Shown piece after piece: positions 18,489-26,600 of a DNA stretch of 64,000 bases. The notes beneath the pieces were generated by a model. That model was given only the letters and a program-made list of their open reading frames with translations. It was not told the DNA's origin and did not search any database. The number at the start of each line of letters is the position of its first letter. Positions within the stretch are counted from its first letter, which is position 1. Made by a program: the position numbers and the translations under genes. Source of the stretch: an uncultured Lachnospiraceae bacterium (GTDB lineage Bacteria; Bacillota; Clostridia; Lachnospirales; Lachnospiraceae); contig CAKRHP010000007.1 in the NCBI GenBank assembly GCA_934339135.1, positions 1 through 64,000 of the forward strand. Direction: 5' to 3'.

Positions 18489-18531
18489 GACTTCTACTAC
18501 ACTAAGAAACCTGTGTGGTGGAAGTCTTTTT
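18489..18531 (+). terminator. Intrinsic terminator inside the L25 leader (possible attenuator)
   Basis: GACTTCTACTACAC (18489-18502) pairs over 14 bp with GTGTGGTGGAAGTC (18513-18526), two G-U pairs, then five T. It lies downstream of the promoter at 18421-18449 and 112 nt before the L25 start, so most transcripts would end after ~75 nt unless read-through is regulated. Confidence 0.75.
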
Positions 18532-18642
18532 GCTTTGCAGGGTCGTGTCATTTCCGATAAAGCAAAATATTCCGTAAGGAAGCAATCGGATCAAGCTTTG
18601 CTTTACGCATGTGAAGATCAGCAAAAAGAAGGAGGAATCATT

Positions 18643-19239
18643 ATGATGACATTAAACGCTGAGAAAAGAGACATGAGTGTAAAGGCCAAAAAGTTACGGA
18701 GAGAGGGATATGTCCCAGGCAGTTTATGCGGAAGAGATCTGGAGGAGCCGGTTGCTTTGAAGATTTCTGAATTTGAAGCAGAGCGTTTCATGAGAAAGAA
18801 CATGAAGGGCAGCAGAACGGTATTGCAGGTTGGAGATCAGAAGTACAACGCAATCGTAAAGGATGTAGATTATAATCCGCTGATGAAGAGGATTATGTTT
18901 ATTGATTTCCAGTTATTGGTTGCCGGAGAGAAAATTTCTACGACAGCACAGGTTGTATTGCTGAATGAGGAGCTGGCAAAGGGATCCGTCGACGAGGAGA
19001 TTTCCGAGATTCATTACAAGGCAGACCCGGCAGATATTGTGGAAAAGGTTTATATTGATTTCGAGAAGCTGGGCGATCAGAAATGTGTCAAGGTAAAGGA
19101 TATCAAGGAATTGATGAATGACAAGATCGAGCTGATCACTTCAGAGGATGCAACCATCGTAGATATTTCAGAAGCCTCTCAGTATGTGGAGGAAGATGAA
19201 GCTGCTGAGGGAGAAGCCGAGGCAGTTGCTGCATCATAG
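18643..19239 (+). CDS. rplY: 50S ribosomal protein L25 / general stress protein Ctc
   Basis: 198 residues from the ATG at 18643 (AAGGAGG upstream; a second ATG is adjacent). Residues 1-90 form the L25 5S-rRNA-binding domain ('RREGYVPGSLCGRDLEEPVAL', about 20-40, and 'VDYNPLMKRIMFIDFQLL'). The second domain is the TL5/Ctc beta-barrel ('LNEELAKGSVDEE'), ending in an acidic Glu/Ala tail. It binds 5S rRNA in the large subunit; in Bacillus the homologue Ctc is stress-induced. Its leader contains a strong terminator, suggesting transcription attenuation. Confidence 0.9.
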   Translation: MMTLNAEKRDMSVKAKKLRREGYVPGSLCGRDLEEPVALKISEFEAERFMRKNMKGSRTVLQVGDQKYNAIVKDVDYNPLMKRIMFIDFQLLVAGEKISTTAQVVLLNEELAKGSVDEEISEIHYKADPADIVEKVYIDFEKLGDQKCVKVKDIKELMNDKIELITSEDATIVDISEASQYVEEDEAAEGEAEAVAAS

Positions 19240-19274
19240 TTGCATTGTGAACATGGATAAATACAATTAAAAAA

Positions 19275-19330
19275 GGAACTATTGCATCAACGGACAAGAA
19301 ATGATCCGTTTGTGTAATAGTTCCTTTTTT
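19275..19330. terminator. Bidirectional intrinsic terminator between L25 and the ABC-F fragment
   Basis: GGAACTATTGCA (19275-19286) pairs with TGTAATAGTTCC (19313-19324), with an inner AACGGA/TCCGTT stem. A-run on the left and T-run on the right let it serve both converging units. Confidence 0.85.
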
Positions 19331-19358
19331 GAACTCTGAATTCTTTTACTGCTGTGGA

Positions 19359-19973
19359 TTATGACAGATTCAAAACTTTAGTGGCAAGCTTCTCGCGAAA
19401 ACGGATGTCATGTTCTACGATCAGCATCGTGGGATGGTAGTGGGATATGAGGTTTTCCAACTGTATCCGTGAAAACACGTCAATATAATTCAGAGGCTCA
19501 TCCCAGATATAAAGGTGTGCGGGAGTCAGGAGACTGGTTGCGATCAACACCTTTTTCTTTTGTCCTTCGGAGAAATCCTGTATTTGCTTTTGAAATTGTG
19601 TGCGGTCAAAATCCAACTGGCGAAGCAATGTCAGAAACAGACTATAGTCCAACTGGTGGGACAAGGCGTAATCCTGTAAAGTACCATTTAGGCAGGAGGT
19701 GTCCTGACTGATATAGGATATGACAGGATGGCCGGGAATCTCCAGAGTACCGGAGGTGTGAAATAGACTTTGCTGGTGAATCTGCAGTATTGCTTTGATC
19801 AGACTTGATTTGCCACAGCCATTATCTCCATGAAGGAAAAGGATATCTCCCTGCCGGATCTGAAAAGTGATCCGGTTGATCACGGGATGCTTGGCATCGG
19901 AGTACCAAAGGGAGAAATCCCGTGCGTCTACCAGTGTGTTCTTATAATAGGACAGAGGGGTGAGGCGGATTTT
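19359..19973 (-). pseudogene. C-terminal half of a split ABC-F ATPase gene
   Basis: Reading on the minus strand from 19973 to TAA 19361-19359 gives ~204 residues: a linker ('KIRLTPLSYYKNTLVDARD'), then the second ABC domain with Walker A 'GDNGCGKSS', signature 'FSEGQKKKV', Walker B 'LYIWDEP' and H-switch 'VEHD'. The first ABC domain and a proper start are absent. It is the missing C-terminal half of the fragment at 35903-36811: joining them through the shared T-run continues one frame (…EAPVS-R-KIRLTP…) and restores ~507 residues, the usual Lsa/Vga-type ABC-F length. Such proteins protect ribosomes from antibiotics or act in translation. The gene is interrupted by the 15.9-kb island and is presumably inactive. 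Confidence 0.85.
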
Positions 19974-20033
19974 CCTCCTACTCGATTGTTTTATATTTAT
20001 AGATGTGCGCTGGTCAATTTTTTCTTGCTGCAG

Positions 20034-20276
20034 TCATTCTTCTTGGCTGTATTGAATAATATCACCCGGTGTGCAGTCTAAAACATAACAAATTCTGGCA
20101 AGGATATCTGCATCGATTTTTTCGACATATCCATTATACCATTTGTCGATGACTTCAAATCTTGTATTGATGGCTTTTGCCAGTGCATTTCTTGTAATGT
20201 TTTCTGAATCCATATATTTCTTTAGGTTAATTTTGATGGAACCGTATTGGTTCATTGTAAATACTTCTTTTTTCAT
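20034..20276 (-). CDS. XRE-family small transcriptional regulator
   Basis: 80 residues, start ATG 20276-20274 with AGAGGTG eight bases upstream on the minus strand. A Cro/C1-type helix-turn-helix covers most of the protein ('ITRNALAKAINTRFEVIDKW', then 'DADILARICYVLDCTPGDII'). It is divergent from the agr response-regulator gene, and the shared 180-bp intergenic region holds a perfect 14-bp palindrome (20346-20359) that is a natural candidate operator. It lies ~60 bp inside the left end of the island and could control the agr genes or island maintenance; that role is inferred only from position. Confidence 0.8.
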   Translation of the reverse strand: MKKEVFTMNQYGSIKINLKKYMDSENITRNALAKAINTRFEVIDKWYNGYVEKIDADILARICYVLDCTPGDIIQYSQEE

Positions 20277-20345
20277 GAAAAGCACCTCTTACTATTGATA
20301 CTAAACAAAAAGTTACGATTTGACGATCCCCTTTTATAATGTTAC

Positions 20346-20410
20346 TACTGTATACAGTAATATTTATTGAGTTAAGTTTTTTCACAAATAGTCTGTAGAT
20401 ATGCTAAAAT
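20346..20410 (+). promoter_or_regulatory. Palindromic operator candidate and promoter of the agr regulator/kinase genes
   Basis: TACTGTATACAGTA (20346-20359) is a perfect 14-bp palindrome. Downstream, TTCACA (20381-20386), 18-nt spacer and TAAAAT (20405-20410) with an extended -10 TG at 20402-20403 form a predicted promoter for the rightward genes. Confidence 0.55.
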
Positions 20411-20456
20411 AATAAAATAGTTGCAGAATAACAAAAGAATCAGGTGAGAGGATGCT

Positions 20457-21173
20457 ATGGCTTTGGAATTAAATATTGCTATTTGTGATGACGAGAAATA
20501 TTATAGGAACTATGTTAAAAATGCTGTCAGGGATTATCTGGTAAAAGAAGATGTGCTGTTTCGGATTGAGTTATTCATGAATGGAGAAGCTTTTTGTGAA
20601 CACGAAGAAAATATTCAGAAATTTGACATTATATTCCTGGATATTGAAATGGATGGTATGAATGGGATGGAGACAGCGTATTTCATTCGTGAGAAAAATC
20701 CGGAAATTGACATTGTTTTTATAACTGTCACATCAGATTATGTTTTTGAGGGTTATAATGTCAGGGCAGTACGCTATATTATGAAAAAAGAAATCGACAA
20801 ATCATTGCCGGATTGTTTAGCGAACATTATAAAGACAAGAAAGCTTAGCGGACATAGGATGGAATTTCCATTTGTTGGTGGGAAAAGGACGATACTACTG
20901 GATGATATATTGTATATAGAAAGCCGATCTCATAAATTACAGTTCACAAGAAAAGATGACATTTTATATATGTATGGTCAGATTAATGAGTTGGAATCCA
21001 AAGTGACTGGTTTTAATTTTGTCCGGTGCCATCAAAGTTTCCTGGTTAATCTTGGGCATATTGAACAAATAAACAACTATTTAATTTGTCTGTCCAATAG
21101 GTCTATGATTCCGGTTTCCCGTCCCAGATATCCCGAAGTGAAACGGCGGTATTTACAATATAAAGAGATATAA
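20457..21173 (+). CDS. agrA: AgrA-like response regulator with LytTR DNA-binding domain
   Basis: 238 residues. The receiver domain (1-120) has the acidic pair D11/D12, phospho-acceptor D62 ('IIFLDIEMDG') and a KK motif near 110. The C-terminal LytTR domain (about 130-235) shows 'ILLDDILYIESRSHKLQF' and 'FVRCHQSFLVNLGHIEQI'. LytTR regulators bind tandem ~9-bp repeats about two helical turns apart; such a pair sits before agrB at 22621-22657. GGTGAGAGG precedes the start. It is followed by the kinase gene with a 20-nt gap. In agr systems this protein activates the promoter of the signal genes and target genes. Confidence 0.88.
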   Translation: MALELNIAICDDEKYYRNYVKNAVRDYLVKEDVLFRIELFMNGEAFCEHEENIQKFDIIFLDIEMDGMNGMETAYFIREKNPEIDIVFITVTSDYVFEGYNVRAVRYIMKKEIDKSLPDCLANIIKTRKLSGHRMEFPFVGGKRTILLDDILYIESRSHKLQFTRKDDILYMYGQINELESKVTGFNFVRCHQSFLVNLGHIEQINNYLICLSNRSMIPVSRPRYPEVKRRYLQYKEI

Positions 21174-21193
21174 ACATGATGGAGGGGAATAAA

Positions 21194-22492
21194 ATGTTGG
21201 AAGAATTTTTGAAAAGTATCAGCATTGTTTTTTATGAAGCACTTTGCTGTAGAATTTTTCTGGACATTTTTTTGAAACAGAGATTTTCATTTAAATTAGA
21301 AAGATTCATTTCAGTAGTGTTGTTAGCCGGAATTTTTTTATTTCTGGCACTGATTACCCAAACCAATAGTGAGTATATCATTCGTAGTATGGGGATTATA
21401 GTTTGTATCTTTTTGTTTTCTATGTTTTTCTTTTTAGGAAAATGGCAGAAAAAAATATTTTTATGTGGAGCATTTTATGCTTTGCTCTGCTGCGTAGATT
21501 ATTTTTCGTATATTATGTTAGAGTCAATATTCGGAAAAGCTTTGTTTGACAATAATGCAATTCAGGTTATGCTTGTTTTATTATGTAAAACGATTCTTTT
21601 TATTGTGATTTTGGGAATTGAGCATTTCTGGGATCGTGGACGGGAAGTACATCTGACAGGATCAGCATGGATATTAATGATAAGTTTTCCTGTATTGTCA
21701 ATGATGATTATGATAGTTATGCTGTTTTCGTTTATAGGTAGAAATAGTGGGGCAAGTTATTTGACCGTTTCTTTTGGAATTATGGTTATGAATGTTGTTA
21801 TGTTTGAATGGTTGAAGTTCGTTTCAGAGAAAGATAGGCGATGGAATCAGATACGTCTCCTGCAAGAGAGAAATGAGGAAAAATTTCGGTTATATCATGA
21901 AGTAAGTGTCAATTATGAAGAACAAAAACGCATTTTGCATGATTATCATAACCAGATTGATTGTGTGCAGGGATTGCTTAAAGAACGGCAGTATGAGGAG
22001 GCGGAGAACTATGTGGAAAAACTGGCAGATTCAATCCCTGATCAAATGCAGAGTGTAGATGTAAACCATCCGATTCTCAATGTTGTGTTGAATCAGAAAT
22101 ACCGTCTGGCAAAACGGAAGAATATTTCACTTTTGTTTTATGCTAATGATCTGTCGGATTTATGGTTGGAGGAGCAGGATGTGGTAAGCTTGCTGTCCAA
22201 TCTTCTGGATAATGCTATAGAGGCATGTGAAAAATTGGAAGGAGAACAGAAGGTATGGATAAAACTTGTCAGGGAAAAGCGGCAGTTTGTGCTTTCTATC
22301 CGAAATCCGGTGTCTGAACCGGTTGATATTCAAAATAATGAGATTCCTACAAGTAAAAAAGATAAGGGAAAACATGGGATTGGTTTAAAGAATGTGCAGA
22401 TGATACTGAATAAGTACCAGGGGATGGGGATGATGCGTTACGAAGAGGGATATTTTTCGTATACGGCTGTGATACCTGAGATAAAAGGCTGA
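21194..22492 (+). CDS. agrC: AgrC-like GHKL sensor histidine kinase
   Basis: 432 residues from the ATG at 21194, preferred over the ATG at 21176 because GGAGGGG lies 7 nt upstream. The N-terminal ~205 residues contain about six hydrophobic segments forming a polytopic peptide receptor. A coiled linker ('LLQERNEEKFRLYHEVSV') leads to the phospho-acceptor region 'HDYHNQID' (about 248-255). The ATPase domain shows 'LLSNLLDNAIEACEKL' (N box) and 'GKHGIGLKNV' (G box). It should sense the cyclic peptide made by AgrB/AgrD and phosphorylate the LytTR regulator. A terminator follows. Confidence 0.88.
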   Translation: MLEEFLKSISIVFYEALCCRIFLDIFLKQRFSFKLERFISVVLLAGIFLFLALITQTNSEYIIRSMGIIVCIFLFSMFFFLGKWQKKIFLCGAFYALLCCVDYFSYIMLESIFGKALFDNNAIQVMLVLLCKTILFIVILGIEHFWDRGREVHLTGSAWILMISFPVLSMMIMIVMLFSFIGRNSGASYLTVSFGIMVMNVVMFEWLKFVSEKDRRWNQIRLLQERNEEKFRLYHEVSVNYEEQKRILHDYHNQIDCVQGLLKERQYEEAENYVEKLADSIPDQMQSVDVNHPILNVVLNQKYRLAKRKNISLLFYANDLSDLWLEEQDVVSLLSNLLDNAIEACEKLEGEQKVWIKLVREKRQFVLSIRNPVSEPVDIQNNEIPTSKKDKGKHGIGLKNVQMILNKYQGMGMMRYEEGYFSYTAVIPEIKG

Positions 22493-22545
22493 GATTTAGT
22501 AAAAATGTACTGTAAATAATGAATATAGATAGGTGTATGCATTGT

Positions 22546-22578
22546 GCAAGGTTATGATTTATGTAGCCTTGCTTTTTT
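22546..22578 (+). terminator. Intrinsic terminator after the agr kinase gene
   Basis: GCAAGG (22546-22551) pairs with CCTTGC (22567-22572), followed by six T. It separates the regulator/kinase unit from agrBD, which then has its own control region. Confidence 0.7.
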
Positions 22579-22620
22579 GTTTGGAAATAATACAATGAGA
22601 AAAAGTTTCTAAAATAAAAA

Positions 22621-22686
22621 CGTCAATTTTTGCAACTTTCCGTCAAATTATGTAACTGCCATTGATTTATTACAAAGAAGTATGAT
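22621..22686 (+). promoter_or_regulatory. Tandem LytTR-type site and promoter of agrBD
   Basis: Two direct repeats share CGTCAAwTTwTGyAACT: 22621-22637 and 22641-22657, 20 bp apart, i.e. about two helical turns, the arrangement LytTR/AgrA proteins bind. A -10-like TATGAT lies at 22681-22686 without a good -35, as expected for an activator-dependent promoter. Confidence 0.7.
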
Positions 22687-22714
22687 ACATCTGTGGGAAA
22701 GGAGATGGTATGTA

Positions 22715-23302
22715 ATGGTGGCAAATTTTGTTGATTTTCTGATTCGGAGTCACGCATTAGAAGAAAAGTACAGAGAGGATTCTATTTATGGTTTGACACT
22801 AATTTTTGAAAAACTGATTGTTTGTACGGTTTTATTTATTCTTTCTTTTCTGTTGGGAAAATTCTGGGAGGGCGTTACATTTACAGCTTGCTTTCTGATG
22901 TTACGTCAGACGACTGGAGGATTCCATGCAAAATCGTTTTCGGGCTGTTTCATAGGTTCGATTGCTACAGTTATACTGACCCTTGAAGTTTTTGTGCCAT
23001 TACTGGCAAAATATATAATTTTATTCGGAGTGATGCTCGTTATTTCTATTGTCTGTATTTTGCTTTTTGCGCCTGTGAACCATCCAAATCTTATGTTGAC
23101 TTTAGAGGAACAAAGGAGACACAGAAATTGGAGCAGAGGAATCTTGTTTATGGAAATTGGAGTGGCAGGAGCAGGGATTCTCTTAAAAATGGAATGGCAG
23201 CAGTATATTCTGATGGCAATCATCGTATGTGCTGTTTTCATAATAGTAGCAAAGATAATACAACAGGAGGTGAGAACGGATGAAAACAAAAAAAACAGGT
23301 AG
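22715..23302 (+). CDS. agrB: AgrB-like membrane peptidase (autoinducer maturation)
   Basis: 195 residues from the ATG at 22715 (AAAGGAG upstream; an earlier ATG at 22682 lacks one). A polytopic membrane protein whose catalytic pair is H71 and C78 in 'RQTTGGFHAKSFSGC', exactly the seven-residue H-to-C spacing of AgrB cysteine peptidases. AgrB removes the C-terminal tail of AgrD and forms the thiolactone ring. It is preceded by the tandem LytTR-type site and overlaps the agrD start by 23 nt, implying translational coupling. It is shorter than some family members but contains the full motif. Confidence 0.92.
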   Translation: MVANFVDFLIRSHALEEKYREDSIYGLTLIFEKLIVCTVLFILSFLLGKFWEGVTFTACFLMLRQTTGGFHAKSFSGCFIGSIATVILTLEVFVPLLAKYIILFGVMLVISIVCILLFAPVNHPNLMLTLEEQRRHRNWSRGILFMEIGVAGAGILLKMEWQQYILMAIIVCAVFIIVAKIIQQEVRTDENKKNR

Positions 23303-23420
23303 CTTAATTCTTAATTTGGCAGGCAAAATTGCGAAAATGGAAGCGGTTAAGACAAATTCAGGATGGCCGCCAGCATGTGCAGGGTTTTTGCATCAGCCAA
23401 AACGTCCGGCTAAAAAATAA
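23280..23420 (+). CDS. agrD: AgrD-like cyclic lactone autoinducer pro-peptide (46 aa)
   Basis: A 46-codon gene starting inside the 3' end of agrB with an excellent site, GGAGGTGA, just upstream. The layout is that of AgrD: a basic, amphipathic N-terminal leader ('KTGSLILNLAGKIAKMEAV'), a short core and a C-terminal recognition tail. The single cysteine C33 lies in 'SGWPPACAGFLHQPKRPAKK'. A thiolactone from C33 to the carboxyl of L37 would give the standard five-residue ring (CAGFL), and 'HQPKRP' resembles the conserved 'QPKxP' tail of clostridial relatives. The mature N-terminus, and so the exocyclic tail length, cannot be read from the sequence. Too short for ordinary gene finders. Confidence 0.9.
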   Translation: MKTKKTGSLILNLAGKIAKMEAVKTNSGWPPACAGFLHQPKRPAKK

Positions 23421-23454
23421 CTGGAATGTTGGGCAGCAGAGCCAAAAGAAAACT

Positions 23455-23512
23455 ACCCATTGCATTTATGCAATGGGTGGGAAATTAAATCCGTCATGTA
23501 TGATGGATTTAA
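23455..23512 (+). other. Two tandem RNA hairpins between agrD and rhs
   Basis: Hairpin 1: ACCCATTGCA (23455-23464), loop TTTA, TGCAATGGGT (23469-23478). Hairpin 2: TTAAATCCGTCA (23485-23496), loop TGTA, TGATGGATTTAA (23501-23512). Neither has a T-run, so they look like processing or stability elements in a joint agrBD-rhs transcript rather than terminators. Confidence 0.55.
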
Positions 23513-23617
23513 AAATAGATTGGAATGCAGCTTTTTTGCATACTGATTTGTTGTGTCAGCTATGACAGATGCAGGTAAGATAAGGGAGACGTATAAATGA
23601 TGGAAGGAGAATCTAGG

Positions 23618-26600
23618 ATGAGAGTTAAACATAAGAAACGAATGAAGCGTGTGTTGGCGATGATATTGACAGCAGCAATCACGTTGCAGACAGGATTCAG
23701 CCCTGTTGCCAGTGCGGCTACGGGTAGTGAGACGGCAAAAGCAGGCAGCAGCACTGTAGAAATGGACAGTAATACTGCAAAAAGAAGCAGTATGGAAAAT
23801 TCAACTGTAGATGCAAATGCTGCACAGAAAAATAATACCTTGGGGGATAGCGGGCAGGAATCCAAGGCTTCCGATTTACCGGAAGAGACGGGTGTAGAGC
23901 TTTCTAAGAAAGAATTCTCCACCGGCTTTAAGGTAATCAATCAATGGGACAATCAGTTTCAGGGGGAAATCACAATTACCAATACCTCTGAAAAAACAAT
24001 AGAAAACTGGAATGTTACTTGTAATTTCAGCCATGAGATTACAGAAATATGGAATGCTTTTATATATGACCACAAGGGAGACACCTACCAGTTTAAAAAT
24101 GCGGAATGGAATTCGGACATTGCTCCGGGTGCCAGCGTGTCATTCTCCTTTACGGCAAATTGGGATAACGATACCATCAACAAACCATCGAAATTTGAAT
24201 TAAGTTCTGAAAGAATTACTCTGGACGGGGATAATTATAAGGCAGAGTTTTCTGTTACTTCTGACTGGGGCGACGGTTATACCGGCTCTATCACAATTAC
24301 TAACGATACCAATAAAACAATCCGTGACTGGGTGCTAAGCTTCGACTTTGATCATGATATTGACAGTGTCTGGAATGGAAACATGATTGAACATAACGGA
24401 AACCATTACGTCATCCAGAATACCGGCTACAATGGCAACTTGAAAAAAGGCGAAAAGATAGAAATCGGTTTCCAGGGCAAGCCGGGGAAGGTGCAGAACG
24501 GTCCATACAATTATGAATTATTATCCTATGAGGATCTGAAGCTGGAGCTGGATGCGCCAAAGCTGGTTCTGGACGGAACCGGGGAGTATCCTGTGCTTAG
24601 CTGGAACCGGGTGGATGGTGCTGCGACATATACAGTTCAGAGAAAGAAAGGGACTGACGGGAAGTATACGGTTCTGGCAACCGATCTGACTGCAAAGACC
24701 TATACGGATATGGACATCCATGAAAAAGGTGAATACTACTATGTAGTTACGGCTGACAATAAATTTACCAAAAGTCCGTTATCCAACGAAGAGTGTTACC
24801 GCAATATAGCCAAGACACCTACCCTGCTTGGAAAGATTGAGAATAATGCGGCAAAGCTGATCTGGGATGAAACACTGGGAGCCAGAAGCTATACCTTGTA
24901 CCGCAGTACCAAAAGCGGCGGGCCATATTATGTGCTGGCAGATAAACTGCTTAAGACGGAATATGTAGATGAGGACATGGATCCGGATGAAATCTATTAT
25001 TACGTTGTGGTAGCGGTTAATGAGCGGGGAAACAGTGACAATTCCAATGAGATTAAATTAGGCATCAATGAAGACAGGGAATATACTTTTGAGGCAGAGC
25101 AGGATGATGATAAGGATGGTCTGACAAATAGTGAAGAACTTTTGCACGGTACGGATGTTTTTTCTAAGGATACCGATAATGATGGTCTGGATGATGCGGA
25201 AGAAGTCCGTCGGGGCACCAATCCTTTAGAACCTGATACAGACGGGGACGGCATTTATGATGGCGCAGAGGTTCTATTAGGGCTTGACCCGCTGGAAAAA
25301 GACGAGATGGGAGAATACCAGACGGAGAAGAAGTCAGATTCCGGCAGGGCAGAGGTCAATATCAGCGGAGACAGTAACCTGGTGCTTGCCCCGGTTGGTG
25401 CCAATGATTCCGATAACGTACTGGTCAATTCCCTGGAGGGCATGGTTGGGAATGCAGTGGATGTCACGACCGGCGGGTTTCCGTTTAAAGAGGGGGAAAT
25501 TACCTTCCATTATACGGACGAAGAGCTGCAGGAGCTGGGCATCGGTGAGGATGACTTAAGTGTATATAAGGTAAATTATGATACCAAAGAACTGGAAAAA
25601 CTGACGGAAGTAACTTATGACAAGGAAAAGAATACGCTGGTTGGCGTGATTACAGATGGCGGGACCTATCTGCTTGGATATTCCAAGATGAGTATTGACC
25701 TGAGCAATGTGGATATTGTATTCTCCATTGACCAGTCCGGCAGCATGTGGTCAAATGATCGTAATTATTATAGGATTCTTGCAACAAAAAAATTCCTGAA
25801 AAATTTAAAAGAGGATTCCTATCGTGCGGGAATTCTGGCGTTTGAAGACTTTACCACAGTAAAATGTAAAATTACCAAGGATAAGAATGCACTGAATAAA
25901 GCATTGGATGGAATGTATTATGATGGCGGTGGAACAGATCTTTATAAGGCTATTGTAGATGCTGTCGATATGTTCAAGGATAATTCTAAGAGAAAGGTCA
26001 TCGTTCTCTTTACAGATGGTTATGGAGGAAATCCGGTTCCGGCAGCCACAAATTTATGTAATAAGAAAAATGTAGTTGTGAATACAGTTGCTTTGGGCAG
26101 CGGTACTAATACAAGTCTGTTAGAGAAGATTGCGACCTATACAAAGGGTGGTTATTTCTACATCAATAATTCCCGTTCCATGACACAGGAAGATGTAGAA
26201 AAACAGATTGATTTAATTTATGAGAAGCTTTCCAAGCAGCTTACCCTGAGCGAAGAGGCAGAGGATGAAGACCTGCCGGAAAGCAGGATGAACCTGGAGT
26301 TTTCGGATTTATACAGCGGTATCGATAGCAAGGAGGCACAGGAGTGGATGACGACTGCATCCACCAACCTTCTGACCGGAAACTATGTATATGATGAAAC
26401 CGATATTGCCCTGGAAGGACCGGGCAACAACCTTTCCTTTACCAGAACCTATAACTCCCTTTCCGCAAATGAAAGCTCCATCCTTGGAAAGGGTTACCAT
26501 ACGAACCTGGATATGAAAGTGGAGAAACAGGAATCCAGTTCCGGGGGCAATATACAGGTTGGCAAGGTGGATGTCAGCCGCTTAAATGTCAGGGCAGGCG

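Noticed and set aside
20031..20036. XRE gene and ABC-F C-terminal half in the same frame, separated by one TGA, as a read-through fusion
   Set aside because: About 60 bp of unrelated sequence separates them at the island junction and the ABC half is explained by the split gene; shared frame is a one-in-three coincidence.
23537..23566. Separate promoter for rhs (TTGCAT-18-TATGAC)
   Set aside because: Only weak matches to both hexamers; not enough to claim an independent promoter, though it is the main alternative to agrBD read-through.
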